Source: Tuberibacillus calidus DSM 17572
GTDB taxonomy: Bacteria > Bacillota > Bacilli > Bacillales > Sporolactobacillaceae
NCBI RefSeq assembly: GCF_000430685.1
Contig: NZ_AUMM01000009.1
Span: 1 to 64,000, forward strand
Length of the DNA: 64,000 nt
Direction of reading: 5' to 3'
A model generated the notes under the pieces. It worked only from the letters and a program-made list of their open reading frames with translations. It did no database searches and had not been told where the DNA came from. Shown here piece after piece: positions 42,092 through 51,390 of the stretch. Every line of letters begins with the position of its first letter. The stretch's first letter is position 1. Position numbers and translations under genes: made by a program.

Positions 42092-44188
42092 ATGAAATCG
42101 CTTGTTTTAGCTGAAAAGCCTAGTGTTGCCCGGGATGTTGCCCGTGTGCTCGGCTGTAAACAGACCACGCGGCATTATATCGAAGGCCCTCGTTATGTCG
42201 TGACATGGGCGCTTGGGCATCTCGTGGAATTAAAAATGCCGGAAGACTATGACCGTCAATATAAAACGTGGCGGTTAGAGGACCTCCCCATTATCCCAAA
42301 ACAAATGGGATTAAAAGTCATCCGCCAAACAGCCAGCCAGTTTCGCGCGATTAGCGAACTCGCCAAGCGGAAAGATTTAGGTGAGTTAATCATCGCAACA
42401 GATGCGGGACGCGAAGGGGAGCTTGTCGCCCGCTGGATTATTGAAAAAATCCGCTGGCAGAAACCGATCAAGCGACTGTGGATCTCATCACAAACGGATA
42501 AAGCCATTCGCGATGGCTTTAAACAATTGAAACCGGCATCCCAATACAACAATTTATATGCATCCGCCGTCTGCCGCGCCGAAGCCGATTGGTTGATCGG
42601 CCTCAATGTCTCACGGGCCTTGACGACGAAATATAATGACCCGTTATCTGCGGGACGCGTGCAAACACCGACACTCGCTATGATCATCGAACGTGAAAAA
42701 GCGATTCAAGCGTTTAAGCCACAGGAATATTGGACGATTACCGTTACAATTGGCGGACTTACCGCAGTATGGCACCGTAAAGGCGAAAAGCGGTTGTTTG
42801 ATCAAACCGAAGCAGAAAGTATTTTGAAAAAAATTTTTGGCAAAAACGGCATCGTCAAGAACATCGAGCGAACAACAAAAAGCGAAAGCCAGCCGCTCCC
42901 GTATGATTTGACAGAGTTGCAACGGGACGCCAACTACCGGTTTGGTTTTTCCGCGAAAAAAACTGCCAATGTCTTGCAAGAACTGTATGAACGACATAAA
43001 CTCGTGACTTACCCGCGCACGGACTCCCGGTATTTGACCCATGATATCGAAAAGACAATGCTCGAGCGACTGACGGCGATTTCAAGCGCTTACGATGCTG
43101 AAACCCGCCACATCATAAAGAACAAAGGCCGCGTTCTCGCCCGTAAAGTGTTTAATGATGCGAAAGTCACCGACCACCATGCGATCATCCCGACCGAAGA
43201 ACGGCTTCACATTAACGATTTAACAGCCGATGAACGGAAACTGTATGACCTGATCGTTCGCCGCTTCCTCGCGTTGTTTTATCCCGCTTACCAGTATGAA
43301 CGGATTCAAGCAGACATCGAGGTTAACGGGGAAACTTTTATCATCAATGAAAAACAAGTGCGAGAGATTGGCTTTCGGGCGGTCACGGGTAAAGACGATG
43401 AAGCCCATTTGGCACCGTCCATGGAGCATTGGCAAGTCGGCCGCAACCTATCCGTTGCCTCACCGCAAATCCATAAAAAGCTGACGGAGCCGCCGCAACG
43501 GTTTTCCGAAGCTGACCTTCTTCACCGCATGGAAAAATACGGACTCGGCACACCCGCAACCCGTGCGGATATCATTGAAAAACTGCTCTATTCTGGAGCT
43601 GTTGATCGACAAAACGGCAGGCTTTACCCGACGCCAAAAGGAAAACAGCTCATTGGCCTTGTAAACGAAGCGTTAAAGTCACCAAAACTGACCGCGCGTT
43701 GGGAGAAAGAATTAGAGGCGATTGCCCGCGGAGCTGGGAATCCGAAACAATTTATCGCCAATATCCGCAAACAAACAGAACAGCTCGTACAAGAAATCAA
43801 AATGAGCGAACAAAGCTACCGCGCGCATAATCTCACGGGATCCCGGTGTCCGGAATGCGGGGAATTTTTAAAAGAAGTCAAAGGTAAAGACGGCCGCCTG
43901 CTCGTCTGTTCCAACCGGGAGTGCGGCTACCGCCGGCGTAAGGATCCGAAATTGTCCAATCATCGCTGCCCGCAATGTCACAAGAAAATGGAGATTCACG
44001 AAGGCAAAGCTGGCTCCTATTTCAAATGCCGTCACTGTAATATCATTGAGAAAGCAACGAAAGAAAAATCGGCGCTCTCCAAACGCGAAGAACGAATGCT
44101 TCTAAAAAAATACAGCAAAACCGATGACGGGTTTGCCATGAACAGCCTGGCCGAAGCCTTGAAATCCGCGCTTAAAAACAACGATTAG
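42092..44188 (+). CDS. topB: DNA topoisomerase III
   Basis: 698-residue type IA topoisomerase. TOPRIM domain at the N terminus (residues 1-135) with L-A-E-K-P-S-V-A and acidic A-T-D-A-G-R-E-G-E-L (102-111); active-site tyrosine Tyr307 in V-T-Y-P-R-T-D-S-R-Y; L-H-R-M-E-K-Y-G-L-G-T-P-A-T-R-A-D as the conserved domain IV element. The C terminus has two zinc-ribbon-like clusters (C-P-E-C-G...C-S-N-R-E-C and C-P-Q-C-H...C-R-H-C). It resolves single-strand-linked DNA such as replication or recombination intermediates. AAAGGAG precedes ATG 42092. It is slightly shorter than B. subtilis TopB. Confidence 0.95.
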   Translation: MKSLVLAEKPSVARDVARVLGCKQTTRHYIEGPRYVVTWALGHLVELKMPEDYDRQYKTWRLEDLPIIPKQMGLKVIRQTASQFRAISELAKRKDLGELIIATDAGREGELVARWIIEKIRWQKPIKRLWISSQTDKAIRDGFKQLKPASQYNNLYASAVCRAEADWLIGLNVSRALTTKYNDPLSAGRVQTPTLAMIIEREKAIQAFKPQEYWTITVTIGGLTAVWHRKGEKRLFDQTEAESILKKIFGKNGIVKNIERTTKSESQPLPYDLTELQRDANYRFGFSAKKTANVLQELYERHKLVTYPRTDSRYLTHDIEKTMLERLTAISSAYDAETRHIIKNKGRVLARKVFNDAKVTDHHAIIPTEERLHINDLTADERKLYDLIVRRFLALFYPAYQYERIQADIEVNGETFIINEKQVREIGFRAVTGKDDEAHLAPSMEHWQVGRNLSVASPQIHKKLTEPPQRFSEADLLHRMEKYGLGTPATRADIIEKLLYSGAVDRQNGRLYPTPKGKQLIGLVNEALKSPKLTARWEKELEAIARGAGNPKQFIANIRKQTEQLVQEIKMSEQSYRAHNLTGSRCPECGEFLKEVKGKDGRLLVCSNRECGYRRRKDPKLSNHRCPQCHKKMEIHEGKAGSYFKCRHCNIIEKATKEKSALSKREERMLLKKYSKTDDGFAMNSLAEALKSALKNND

Positions 44189-44189
44189 A

Positions 44190-44217
44190 GGCTTTCCGCC
44201 TGTAAGCGGAAAGCCCC
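44190..44217 (+). terminator. Hairpin after topB
   Basis: GGCTTTCCGC and GCGGAAAGCC pair perfectly around CTGTAA. No T tract follows, so termination may rely on the second hairpin downstream. Confidence 0.6.
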
Positions 44218-44231
44218 TTCATCACAATAAA

Positions 44232-44281
44232 CAGCCGTCTCCTCCGTCCGCATAAAGGCCGGTTGAGACGACTGATTTTTT
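44232..44281 (+). terminator. Second terminator after topB
   Basis: CAGCCGTCTC and GAGACGACTG pair with one mismatch, followed by ATTTTTTAT. Confidence 0.7.
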
Positions 44282-44323
44282 ATGCCGATAAGAAAGCTTA
44301 TCCTATTATCAATTCAGTATAAA

Positions 44324-44372
44324 GCAACGAAGGCTCTGCCTTCGCATAAAGGGCATGGCAGAGCAAAGTTTT
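44324..44372 (-). repeat. Dispersed intergenic hairpin repeat, reverse orientation
   Basis: GCTCTGCC (44333-44340) and GGCAGAGC (44357-44364) form the stem. On the minus strand it reads TTTGCTCTGCCATGCCC and GGCAGAGCCTTCGTTGC. It lies between convergent topB and the threonine-dehydrogenase-like gene. Confidence 0.7.
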
Positions 44373-44394
44373 CATTAACAGAGAAAGGGGTTCT

Positions 44395-45345
44395 TTATGC
44401 CATCTTTTTCACTTTTAACTTAGAAAGCATATCTTCGGTCATTTTATCCAGGTCAAATTCTGGTTTAAATCCCCATTCCTCGCGAGCGGCTGAATCATCA
44501 AGCGAATTTGGCCAGCTCTCGGCAATTGCCTGCCGTACCGGGTCGACATCATAGTCCATGGTGAAATCAGGAATATGACGGCGAATGGCATTTGCGAAGT
44601 CTTCGGGGGCTGCACTAAATGCCGTGATATTAAACGCATTGCGGTGTTTTAATTCCGATGGATCGGCTTCCATCAGTTGAATAATGGCAGAAAGGGCATC
44701 CGGCATGTACATCATGTCCATGTATGTGCCTTCTGCAATATACGAGGTATAGTGACCTTCCTCCAGCGCCTTATAGTAAATATCAACCGCATAGTCGGTT
44801 GTTCCCCCACCAGGTGGTGTCACATAAGAAATTAAACCCGGAAAACGAACCCCGCGAGTATCGACACCGAATTTTTTATAATAATAATCGCACAACAGCT
44901 CCCCAGCCACTTTATTTATCCCGTACATCGTCGTCGGCCGCTGGATGGTATCTTGTGGGGTTTGGTCTTTTGGCGTTGTCGGTCCGAATGCCCCGATGGA
45001 GCTAGGCGTGAAAAATTGACAATTCAAATTTCGAGCCACTTCCAGCGCATTCATCAAACCGCCCATATTCAGGTTCCATGCGAATACAGGCTTTTTCTCC
45101 GCCGTCGCCGATAACAATGCGGCCAAGTGAATGATTGTATCAACTTTATACTTTTTGGCTGTTTCGAATAAAGCGCTTTCATCTGTCACATCTACAATTT
45201 CAAATGGGCCCTCCTCGACCACACGCGACGCATTGCGGCGAATGTCTGTAGCGATGACATTGTCGTTACCATAAATTTCTCGGCACTTGACGACTAATTC
45301 CGAACCGATTTGGCCGAGCGCACCCGTTACCAGTATTTTTTTCAA
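44395..45345 (-). CDS. SDR-type L-threonine 3-dehydrogenase-like NAD-dependent epimerase/dehydratase
   Basis: 316-residue extended short-chain dehydrogenase. Nucleotide-binding [12 protein letters not shown] (residues 6-17), D-I-R-R after the second strand, catalytic Y-G-I-N-K-V-A-G-E (Tyr near 143) and [20 protein letters not shown], which is typical of the SDR-class L-threonine dehydrogenases. These oxidise threonine to 2-amino-3-oxobutyrate. No kbl gene follows here, so cleavage to glycine must be encoded elsewhere or the substrate differs. GGAGGTTTTTTT precedes the start. Confidence 0.8.
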   Translation of the reverse strand: MKKILVTGALGQIGSELVVKCREIYGNDNVIATDIRRNASRVVEEGPFEIVDVTDESALFETAKKYKVDTIIHLAALLSATAEKKPVFAWNLNMGGLMNALEVARNLNCQFFTPSSIGAFGPTTPKDQTPQDTIQRPTTMYGINKVAGELLCDYYYKKFGVDTRGVRFPGLISYVTPPGGGTTDYAVDIYYKALEEGHYTSYIAEGTYMDMMYMPDALSAIIQLMEADPSELKHRNAFNITAFSAAPEDFANAIRRHIPDFTMDYDVDPVRQAIAESWPNSLDDSAAREEWGFKPEFDLDKMTEDMLSKLKVKKMA

Positions 45346-45705
45346 GAAAAAAACCTCCTGGGTAGTCTAATGATGACTTTATCTAATATGTATAATATGT
45401 TGTGCCAAAACCTTCCGCTAGCATTATATCAAATCCCCCCACCATAATAAAAGTGTGGATGTGCGCCTTCGTTTTGGCATCGATCACTTTTGTCTGAAAA
45501 CTCTGACATATCGATAAAATGGTTGACAAGGGCGAACCATCACAATATTTCATCACTTTACATAACGGTTAAAGTTTCCTTTATAGTACGCAACTCCCAT
45601 TCCTTTTTTCCAATATTTATGGCAAACTTGTTATGAATAATGGTAGAATAATAATCTAATATAATACATTTGGGCACCTTTCACGCCCAAGTCCGAAAGT
45701 TGGTG

Positions 45706-46857
45706 ATGGACTTGATAACATGTCCGCATTGCGGATCTGATATTAGTGAAATGAATCGATTTTGCCCTTCATGCGGCAACCGGGTACATCGGGGGGATCC
45801 ATCCTCGCGGGAAAAATTCCGCCGTTGGTGGCTCATTCCCTTCTTTATATTGATTTTAGCAGTTCTATGCCTCGGGGGCTTCTACTATTATCAACAGCAT
45901 CTCACCCAAGAGGCAGTCCAATCCTTCCAAAAAGGGGAGCAGCTTGCTTTAAAAGGGAAATACCGGGAAGCCGGGGATGCCTTCTCCGATGCGTTAAAAA
46001 AACGCCCGCATTTTCCGGCGGCACTACTGAATTTAAAAATCGTCAATATTGGACTGGATATAGAAAGTGATTTACAAACGGCCAAACAATTGGAAAAACA
46101 TAAAAAGTATGATCAAGCGCTCGCCACCATTGACCGAGCCTCAAAAAAATTGCAAGGCTATAAAGGAAAAATTGTCACGCTGATCAACCATTCCATTTCC
46201 CAAGCCAAAATCAGCGCCACGGTCGGTAAACTCCGCCAAGAAATGGAAGGGAAAGACAGCATTGATGCCCTCGCACCGATTTTAACGAAGGCTGAAAGTC
46301 TTAATATCCCTGAAGCTAAAGAAATCGCTAAACAAATCCGCGCACAAATCGTCGAAATCGCTTATTCCGAGGCGAATCAGCTTTTGAATGAAAAAAATTA
46401 TTCAAGCGCCTTGGAAAAAGTGAATGACGGGCTAAAATATGACCCAAGCAGCGAGAAATTACTAGGCCTGAAAAAGGCGATTGAAAAAGCCAAGAAAGAA
46501 TATGAAGCTCAAGAAACGGCGATTGCCAATGAAGCTATTCAAAAAGCCCAAGAAGAATATGAACACAATAAAAAAGAAGGCGTCCAGCTTGTCGATATTA
46601 AAGCAAAGTTGGACGAATACGGAAACGTAGAAGTCACCGGCAAAGTCAAATGCACCGCAACCGTCCCTGTAACATCCGTGTCTGTCAGCTACACCTTATA
46701 TGATGAAAACGGTGCGGAATACGCGACCAATGAGGTCATCGTCGTCCCGGATACATTAAACCCCGGCGACGAAGGCACCTTTGATTACACGCATTTTAAC
46801 GTCAATGGAAAATTAACCGTCAAAGCAACAAAATTAAAATGGTATTTGGCGGATTAG
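45706..46857 (+). CDS. Zinc-ribbon, membrane-anchored TPR-like protein
   Basis: About 383 residues. An N-terminal zinc ribbon (C-P-H-C-G and C-P-S-C-G) is followed by a basic stretch, one transmembrane helix (about 42-62), helical repeats resembling TPRs (for example A-L-K-G-K-Y-R-E-A-G-D-A-F-S-D-A-L-K and N-Y-S-S-A-L-E-K-V-N-D-G-L), a coiled-coil segment, and a C-terminal beta-sandwich of the FxLYD type (V-S-Y-T-L-Y-D-E-N-G). It lies 11 bp before the HtrA-like gene and is probably its partner at the membrane. The start is uncertain: ATG 45706 lacks a clear ribosome site. The 360 bases upstream (45346-45705) hold the two divergent promoters but no confident motif. Confidence 0.75.
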   Translation: MDLITCPHCGSDISEMNRFCPSCGNRVHRGDPSSREKFRRWWLIPFFILILAVLCLGGFYYYQQHLTQEAVQSFQKGEQLALKGKYREAGDAFSDALKKRPHFPAALLNLKIVNIGLDIESDLQTAKQLEKHKKYDQALATIDRASKKLQGYKGKIVTLINHSISQAKISATVGKLRQEMEGKDSIDALAPILTKAESLNIPEAKEIAKQIRAQIVEIAYSEANQLLNEKNYSSALEKVNDGLKYDPSSEKLLGLKKAIEKAKKEYEAQETAIANEAIQKAQEEYEHNKKEGVQLVDIKAKLDEYGNVEVTGKVKCTATVPVTSVSVSYTLYDENGAEYATNEVIVVPDTLNPGDEGTFDYTHFNVNGKLTVKATKLKWYLAD

Positions 46858-46868
46858 GAGGGTGAACC

Positions 46869-48038
46869 ATGCGAAACAAACATCTTCTTTCTTCCATCTT
46901 CATCTCGCTCATTCTCCTAATTGCCGCGGGTTTCAGTTTCTATGAATTAAACACCTATTTTTCCGGTTTTGAAGTGCAAAAAACTTCAGCGATCGTTCAG
47001 CCGAACGGAAAAACGGATAGTACAACGGCTGTGGATTTAAAAACGGTCATCCATAATAGTCAAAAGGATGTCGTGCAAATTACCGTCATCACTCAAGACG
47101 AAGAAGTGATCGGGTCGGGTTTTCTCTACAACGATAAAGGGGATATTATCACCAATGCCCACGTTGTTGCAGGAGCCCGCAAAGTTTCAGTGAAAACATC
47201 CGATGCCAAAACCTATGATGGTACCGTCATCGGCATCGGTGATAAAACCGACATCGCCGTTGTCCGCGTTCCCGAGTTGGCTGGTGTCACACCATTAAAA
47301 ATAAACCGAACACATAAAGCGGAAGTGGGAGATCAAGTCATCGCTCTTGGGAGCCCTCTCGGCTTACAAAATACGGTAACAACCGGCATGATCAGCGGAA
47401 TCAATCGCAGTTTTACCATCGACCCATATGAATATAAGAATATGTACCAAATCACCGCCTCCATCACGCATGGTAATTCAGGCGGCCCATTGATCGACCG
47501 AAAAACGGGTGAAGCAATTGCCATCAATTCCGCGGGAACGGAAGAAGGAAATATCGGCTTCAGCATTCCAATCATCGATTGTATCGACCAAATCGAGTCA
47601 TGGTCAGAAAATCCGCAAGATGTCTCAGGTGTCAACGGGACGGTGGATGTAACAGACGGTGACACATCCGACCAAGACAGCTTTAATCAAGATGCACAGT
47701 ACATTGTCAATTATTTTTACGAAAGCTTAGCTGCCCGCGATTACGTCACCGCATATATGCTCCTTGGCAGCGACTGGCAGAAAAAAACGTCTTATGATGA
47801 ATTCCGAAAAGGCTATTTGAAAACGCTAGATATCACGATTAACGATATCTCCAGCACACTTTTGAATGACGGCCGGCATGTTAAAGTAACGGTCGTCATT
47901 AGCGCCGAAGAGCAAGCGGACGATGGCAAAATTGTCACCCATCGTTATAAAACGACCTATACCGTCGGCTATGAAAATGACCAACTAAAATTGCTTGACG
48001 GAACGGGTGAAAAACTTGATGATAAAGCCAAACCGTAG
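46869..48038 (+). CDS. HtrA-like trypsin-family protease with C-terminal NTF2-like domain
   Basis: 389 residues; GGAGGGTGAACC precedes ATG 46869. An N-terminal membrane anchor (about 7-28) is followed by a serine protease domain with complete triad: His in N-A-H-V-V-A-G, Asp in K-T-D-I-A-V-V and Ser in H-G-N-S-G-G-P-L. Typical HtrA proteins continue with a PDZ domain, but here an aspartate- and serine-rich linker leads to a roughly 110-residue domain (N-Y-F-Y-E-S-L-A-A-R-D-Y-V-T-A-Y) that resembles NTF2/DUF4440-type folds. The protease therefore lacks the usual PDZ regulation. It is co-transcribed with the zinc-ribbon protein. Confidence 0.85.
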   Translation: MRNKHLLSSIFISLILLIAAGFSFYELNTYFSGFEVQKTSAIVQPNGKTDSTTAVDLKTVIHNSQKDVVQITVITQDEEVIGSGFLYNDKGDIITNAHVVAGARKVSVKTSDAKTYDGTVIGIGDKTDIAVVRVPELAGVTPLKINRTHKAEVGDQVIALGSPLGLQNTVTTGMISGINRSFTIDPYEYKNMYQITASITHGNSGGPLIDRKTGEAIAINSAGTEEGNIGFSIPIIDCIDQIESWSENPQDVSGVNGTVDVTDGDTSDQDSFNQDAQYIVNYFYESLAARDYVTAYMLLGSDWQKKTSYDEFRKGYLKTLDITINDISSTLLNDGRHVKVTVVISAEEQADDGKIVTHRYKTTYTVGYENDQLKLLDGTGEKLDDKAKP

Positions 48039-48073
48039 CACATCGCCGATGAGGCGATGGACACTGATTTTTG

Positions 48074-48106
48074 AGGAAAAATGATGCCGTCGCAAAATGC
48101 GGCGGC
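48074..48106 (-). terminator. Terminator of the repeat-protein gene
   Basis: On the minus strand GCCGCCGC and GCGACGGC pair around ATTTT, followed by ATCATTTTTCC. A small CATCGCC/GGCGATG hairpin at about 48041-48060 may serve the opposite gene. Confidence 0.7.
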
Positions 48107-48113
48107 TTTCTTA

Positions 48114-48644
48114 TTATTGATGGGTCTCGGCCCACTTTTTATGAATGGCTTGATACAGCTCTTTGTCCGATTTTCCTTCGGGATTGATTCCAAGTTTCTC
48201 TGCTTTTCTCACAAGCCATTCATGACGCTTTTCTTTGAGTTTCTTCACAACTTCATTTTTTAATTGTTGATCGGTTTTTCCTTCAGTGGATATGCCGAGA
48301 CGATTCGCTAGTTTCTTCAGTTTCTCAGGATTTTTTTCCAGCATTTTTTCGCGAACAGCCCATTTTAGTTCGTGAAAGCTTTTCCCTTCCGGACTGATGC
48401 CCAACGCCTTCGCACGGGTGATCAGTTTTTCTTTGCATTTTGCCCGAATCGCTTGTCTCAGTTCCTGATCGGTTTTACCCGATGGGTCGATGCCAAGTTT
48501 TTTGGCCATTCTCACTAGGGGGCCATGATCCATCATGTGATGTTCATGATGCACGGCTGGGTGGTTTTCCATAGCATGGCTCATGGAATAGCCGCCAAGT
48601 AAGAGTCCCCCTGCTGTAAGAATCGCAACGAGTTTCTTGATCAT
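48114..48644 (-). CDS. Secreted protein with four LGI-P-GK repeats
   Basis: 176 residues from ATG 48644. A signal peptide ends at S-H-A (about residue 24), then a histidine-rich segment (H-H-E-H-H-M-M-D-H) and four repeats of about 33 residues, each centred on A-x-x-L-G-I-x-x-E/S-G-K-T/S-x-x-E/Q-L and followed by a lysine-rich helix. The protein is strongly basic. I do not recognise it as a named protein. The repeats could bind wall polymers or nucleic acid, and the histidine segment could bind metal; both are guesses. Confidence 0.75.
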   Translation of the reverse strand: MIKKLVAILTAGGLLLGGYSMSHAMENHPAVHHEHHMMDHGPLVRMAKKLGIDPSGKTDQELRQAIRAKCKEKLITRAKALGISPEGKSFHELKWAVREKMLEKNPEKLKKLANRLGISTEGKTDQQLKNEVVKKLKEKRHEWLVRKAEKLGINPEGKSDKELYQAIHKKWAETHQ

Positions 48645-48825
48645 CTTAACGTTCACTCCCTTTCATCGTTTAATATGTGGCTGTTCAATCCAAGTATATC
48701 CAATAATTAAAAAACCCCTTCACCTGTGTGAAAATTCCCATATATGTACGGTCACTTTGATTTCGCCTTCCTTCCCGCGTAAATTTTTAATGTCTCATAT
48801 TGACCGGCTCGGCTTTCGCTTCTAT

Positions 48826-48855
48826 AAGCCATTTTGCATGCAAATTTAATGGCTT
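48826..48855. repeat. Perfect hairpin in an otherwise empty 380-bp gap
   Basis: AAGCCATT (48826-48833) pairs with AATGGCTT (48848-48855), and TTTGCATGCAAA in the loop is itself a palindrome. Apart from promoter-like AT-rich sequence before the peroxiredoxin gene, nothing else is visible between 48645 and 49024. Confidence 0.5.
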
Positions 48856-49024
48856 GTCCTTAAATGCTGATTCATGCTGCGATTTTGTATCATTGAAAGA
48901 GACCCCCGGTCAGAATTGGGCAAAGTGATAGACATTTAAAAAAAATGCATTTAAAATACAAATATAAAATATAATTCTCCTATAAGATTAGTAGGATTTA
49001 TATCATTTATTGGAGGTGGTTAAT

Positions 49025-49678
49025 ATGTCCACAGTTGAAGAACGCGTATCTTTGCCGCTTCTCAATGAGCCAGCCCCGGATTTCGAGGCGCAATCCACTC
49101 ACGGCCCCATTAAATTGAGTGATTATCGCGGGAAATATGTCGTGTTATTTTCCCATCCCGGTGATTTTACGCCCGTTTGCACAACAGAACTGGGCGGGTT
49201 TGCTGCAGAAGCCGAAGAATTTGCAAAACGCAATGTGCAATTGATTGGGCTTTCGGTAGACAGCGTTCCGTCACATTTGGCCTGGATTCGCGACATCGAG
49301 CGGATTTTTGACGTCAAAGTCACGTATCCCGTTATTGCCGACTTGGATATGAAAGTCGCCAAACTGTATGGCATGATTCACCCCGGCGCATCCAATACCG
49401 CTACCATTCGCTCTGTGTTTATCATAGACGACAAAGGGATCTTGCGTGCCATGATTTATTACCCAATGAGCGCCGGCCGCAGCATTCCGGAAATCTTGCG
49501 CGTCATCGATTCATTGCAAACAACGGACAAAACCGGACATACAACACCAGCCAACTGGGTTCCGGGCGAGCCGGTCATCGTCCCAGCCACACCGAAAGCC
49601 GGAGCCATTGAATCCGAAGAAGAGGCACGCGCAAAAGGCTTGGATTACAAGAGCTGGTATCTCCGATTAAAAAAGTAA
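49025..49678 (+). CDS. Peroxiredoxin, Prx6-like
   Basis: 217 residues from ATG 49025 (GGAGGTGGTTAAT). The peroxidatic cysteine lies in H-P-G-D-F-T-P-V-C-T-T-E-L, the hallmark of the Prx6 group, as opposed to F-V-C-P-T in the ykuU product. The C-terminal extension beyond W-V-P-G-E-P (about 40 residues) is also typical. There is no second cysteine at the usual resolving position, so it probably acts as a 1-Cys enzyme. The gene stands alone with its own terminator. It adds a second peroxide-reducing activity to this region. Confidence 0.9.
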   Translation: MSTVEERVSLPLLNEPAPDFEAQSTHGPIKLSDYRGKYVVLFSHPGDFTPVCTTELGGFAAEAEEFAKRNVQLIGLSVDSVPSHLAWIRDIERIFDVKVTYPVIADLDMKVAKLYGMIHPGASNTATIRSVFIIDDKGILRAMIYYPMSAGRSIPEILRVIDSLQTTDKTGHTTPANWVPGEPVIVPATPKAGAIESEEEARAKGLDYKSWYLRLKK

Positions 49679-49688
49679 CATAACAAGC

Positions 49689-49720
49689 GGAGGCTCGCCT
49701 TTCACAGGCAGCCTCGTTTT
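49689..49720 (+). terminator. Terminator after the Prx6-like gene
   Basis: GAGGCTCGCCT and AGGCAGCCTC pair with a bulge, followed by GTTTTC. Confidence 0.75.
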
Positions 49721-49847
49721 CATTGATGGTTATTTAGTCCCTTATTTTTGCGCTTTACCTCATCATTGATCAGCGCTTATTTTAAAGTGTCCGTTTATTC
49801 GGTTCTATCCTAACGGCACAAGCCCAGTCAAACCCGCTTTCTCATTT

Positions 49848-50810
49848 TTAAATGTGAGCCTCAACTTCCAACCATTTCCCCAGTTGCGACAGCGAGGCAT
49901 TCCCCCCTGATGCAAGAGCCACGACTTTTTCGTTCGGCACGTAGCTTTTATGCTTCATTACTGCAGCGAGTGAAACACAGCCCGATGGTTCGATGAGTTG
50001 CTTCATCCGCTCTAAAGCGAATCGAAGCGCCGCTTTGATCTCTTCTTCACTCACAAGAACGAGATCATCCAAATATTTTTGTAAAACCGGAAACGTCAGC
50101 TCACCGGGTTTATTGGTGCGCAATCCGTCAGCGATTGTTTCGGTTGCCGCAATCGTGACCGGCTCCCCTTTTTTTAGGGAAAGCTGTGTATCATTCGCGA
50201 GCTCAGGCTCAACACCGATGACCTTTACATTCGGCCGGCTTTCTTTGACAGCGGTGAGCACACCGGATATGAGCCCACCTCCGCCAACCGGCACATAAAT
50301 GGCCGAAACATCAGGGACCTGCTCAAGGATCTCTAAACCCGTCGTTCCTTGACCCGCCATGATCAATGGATCATCATAGGGCGGGATAAAGACAGCACCG
50401 TCCTCAGTGGCAATAGATTTGGCGCGTTCGATGCGTTCATGTGACGTTGTCCCGCAATATATGATTTCCGCGCCATAGTTCCGGATGGCATCAACCTTGG
50501 CTTTCGCGGCATTTTCCGGAACGACAACCGTTGCCTTCATCCCAAGTGTTTTTGCCACAAAAGCGACGGCTTGGCCATGGTTTCCGGAAGAGGCGGCAAT
50601 CACGTGCCGCGCTCCCTCTCGAAAGGCTTTTTTCACCTTGTTCGTCGCCCCGCGGATCTTAAATGAACCAGTCGTCTGCAGATGCTCACCTTTGATATAA
50701 ACTTCAACGCCACTTCTTTCTGTCAGTGTCTTAGACGTTAAAACCGGGGTATATTTGGTCACTCCGGCGATCGCCTCTCTCGCTTTACGGATATCTTCTA
50801 TTGTAATCAT
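49848..50810 (-). CDS. Threonine/serine dehydratase (catabolic, without ACT domain)
   Basis: 320-residue PLP-dependent fold-type II enzyme. The lysine that binds PLP is in T-T-G-S-F-K-I-R-G-A; the phosphate-binding glycine loop is V-G-G-G-G-L-I-S-G; A-S-S-G-N-H-G-Q-A-V is the substrate loop. It lacks the C-terminal regulatory domain of biosynthetic IlvA, so it belongs to the TdcB-like short group: threonine to 2-oxobutyrate, or serine to pyruvate, or serine racemisation. ATG 50810 is chosen for spacing from TGGAGG. It may act with the threonine-dehydrogenase-like enzyme at 44395 in threonine breakdown. Confidence 0.88.
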   Translation of the reverse strand: MITIEDIRKAREAIAGVTKYTPVLTSKTLTERSGVEVYIKGEHLQTTGSFKIRGATNKVKKAFREGARHVIAASSGNHGQAVAFVAKTLGMKATVVVPENAAKAKVDAIRNYGAEIIYCGTTSHERIERAKSIATEDGAVFIPPYDDPLIMAGQGTTGLEILEQVPDVSAIYVPVGGGGLISGVLTAVKESRPNVKVIGVEPELANDTQLSLKKGEPVTIAATETIADGLRTNKPGELTFPVLQKYLDDLVLVSEEEIKAALRFALERMKQLIEPSGCVSLAAVMKHKSYVPNEKVVALASGGNASLSQLGKWLEVEAHI

Positions 50811-50883
50811 CATCCGGCCTCCAGGCATCGTGTTTTTATCATCCATGATTAACCGGTGTTCTTTAAGGAAAGCACCGCATATC

Positions 50884-51339
50884 TTAGAATGGCTTTGTAA
50901 TCATCAGGGCAATAATGATTAAAAAGAGAATGTTTAACAAACCTTCATACCGGTACATTTTCCGTAACGATTGTTGAATGTCTTCCGGGATGTCATCACC
51001 CTGGTAATTATCGATTTGGGCTTTCAGCGGTTTGGTGATCGGTGATAAAACCACTGGCCCCATTCCAAGTGCCACTATAAATAGAATTAAGCTCGTCACA
51101 TACCAGCCCATATGAAACAGGTACGGGTGGATCGCTCCCATGGACAGGCCGGAAAGCAATAAAAGTGTGCCACCTATCATGATAAAAATATGAAGCCGAT
51201 TTTTAATGAAAAATGCCTGGCGTAATTGCGCCATGGTTTTGGCGGTTTTCACAATGGGAATCAGCGTAAAGCCAGGCCCCATCCCTATAATCGCGGAAAA
51301 AATATGTATAAATACCAAAATAGAATAAAGGGTGTTCAT
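50884..51339 (-). CDS. DUF2269 family membrane protein
   Basis: 151 residues with four hydrophobic helices. The opening Y-S-I-L-V-F-I-H-I-F-S-A-I-I-G-M-G-P-G and the R-L-H-I-F-I-M-I-G-G segment are typical of DUF2269 integral membrane proteins. The histidines within helices might bind haem, but this is not established. AAGGTGG lies five bases before ATG 51339. It stands alone, with a dispersed repeat just upstream of its start. Confidence 0.75.
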   Translation of the reverse strand: MNTLYSILVFIHIFSAIIGMGPGFTLIPIVKTAKTMAQLRQAFFIKNRLHIFIMIGGTLLLLSGLSMGAIHPYLFHMGWYVTSLILFIVALGMGPVVLSPITKPLKAQIDNYQGDDIPEDIQQSLRKMYRYEGLLNILFLIIIALMITKPF

Positions 51340-51390
51340 CGCATCCACCTTTTAAAAAAATATTCACTTTTTATTTTATAAAGAAAAATT

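Noticed and set aside
48950-49010. PerR box before the Prx6-like peroxiredoxin gene
   Set aside because: AT-rich sequence resembles the consensus only partly and no 15-bp dyad with acceptable matches was found.
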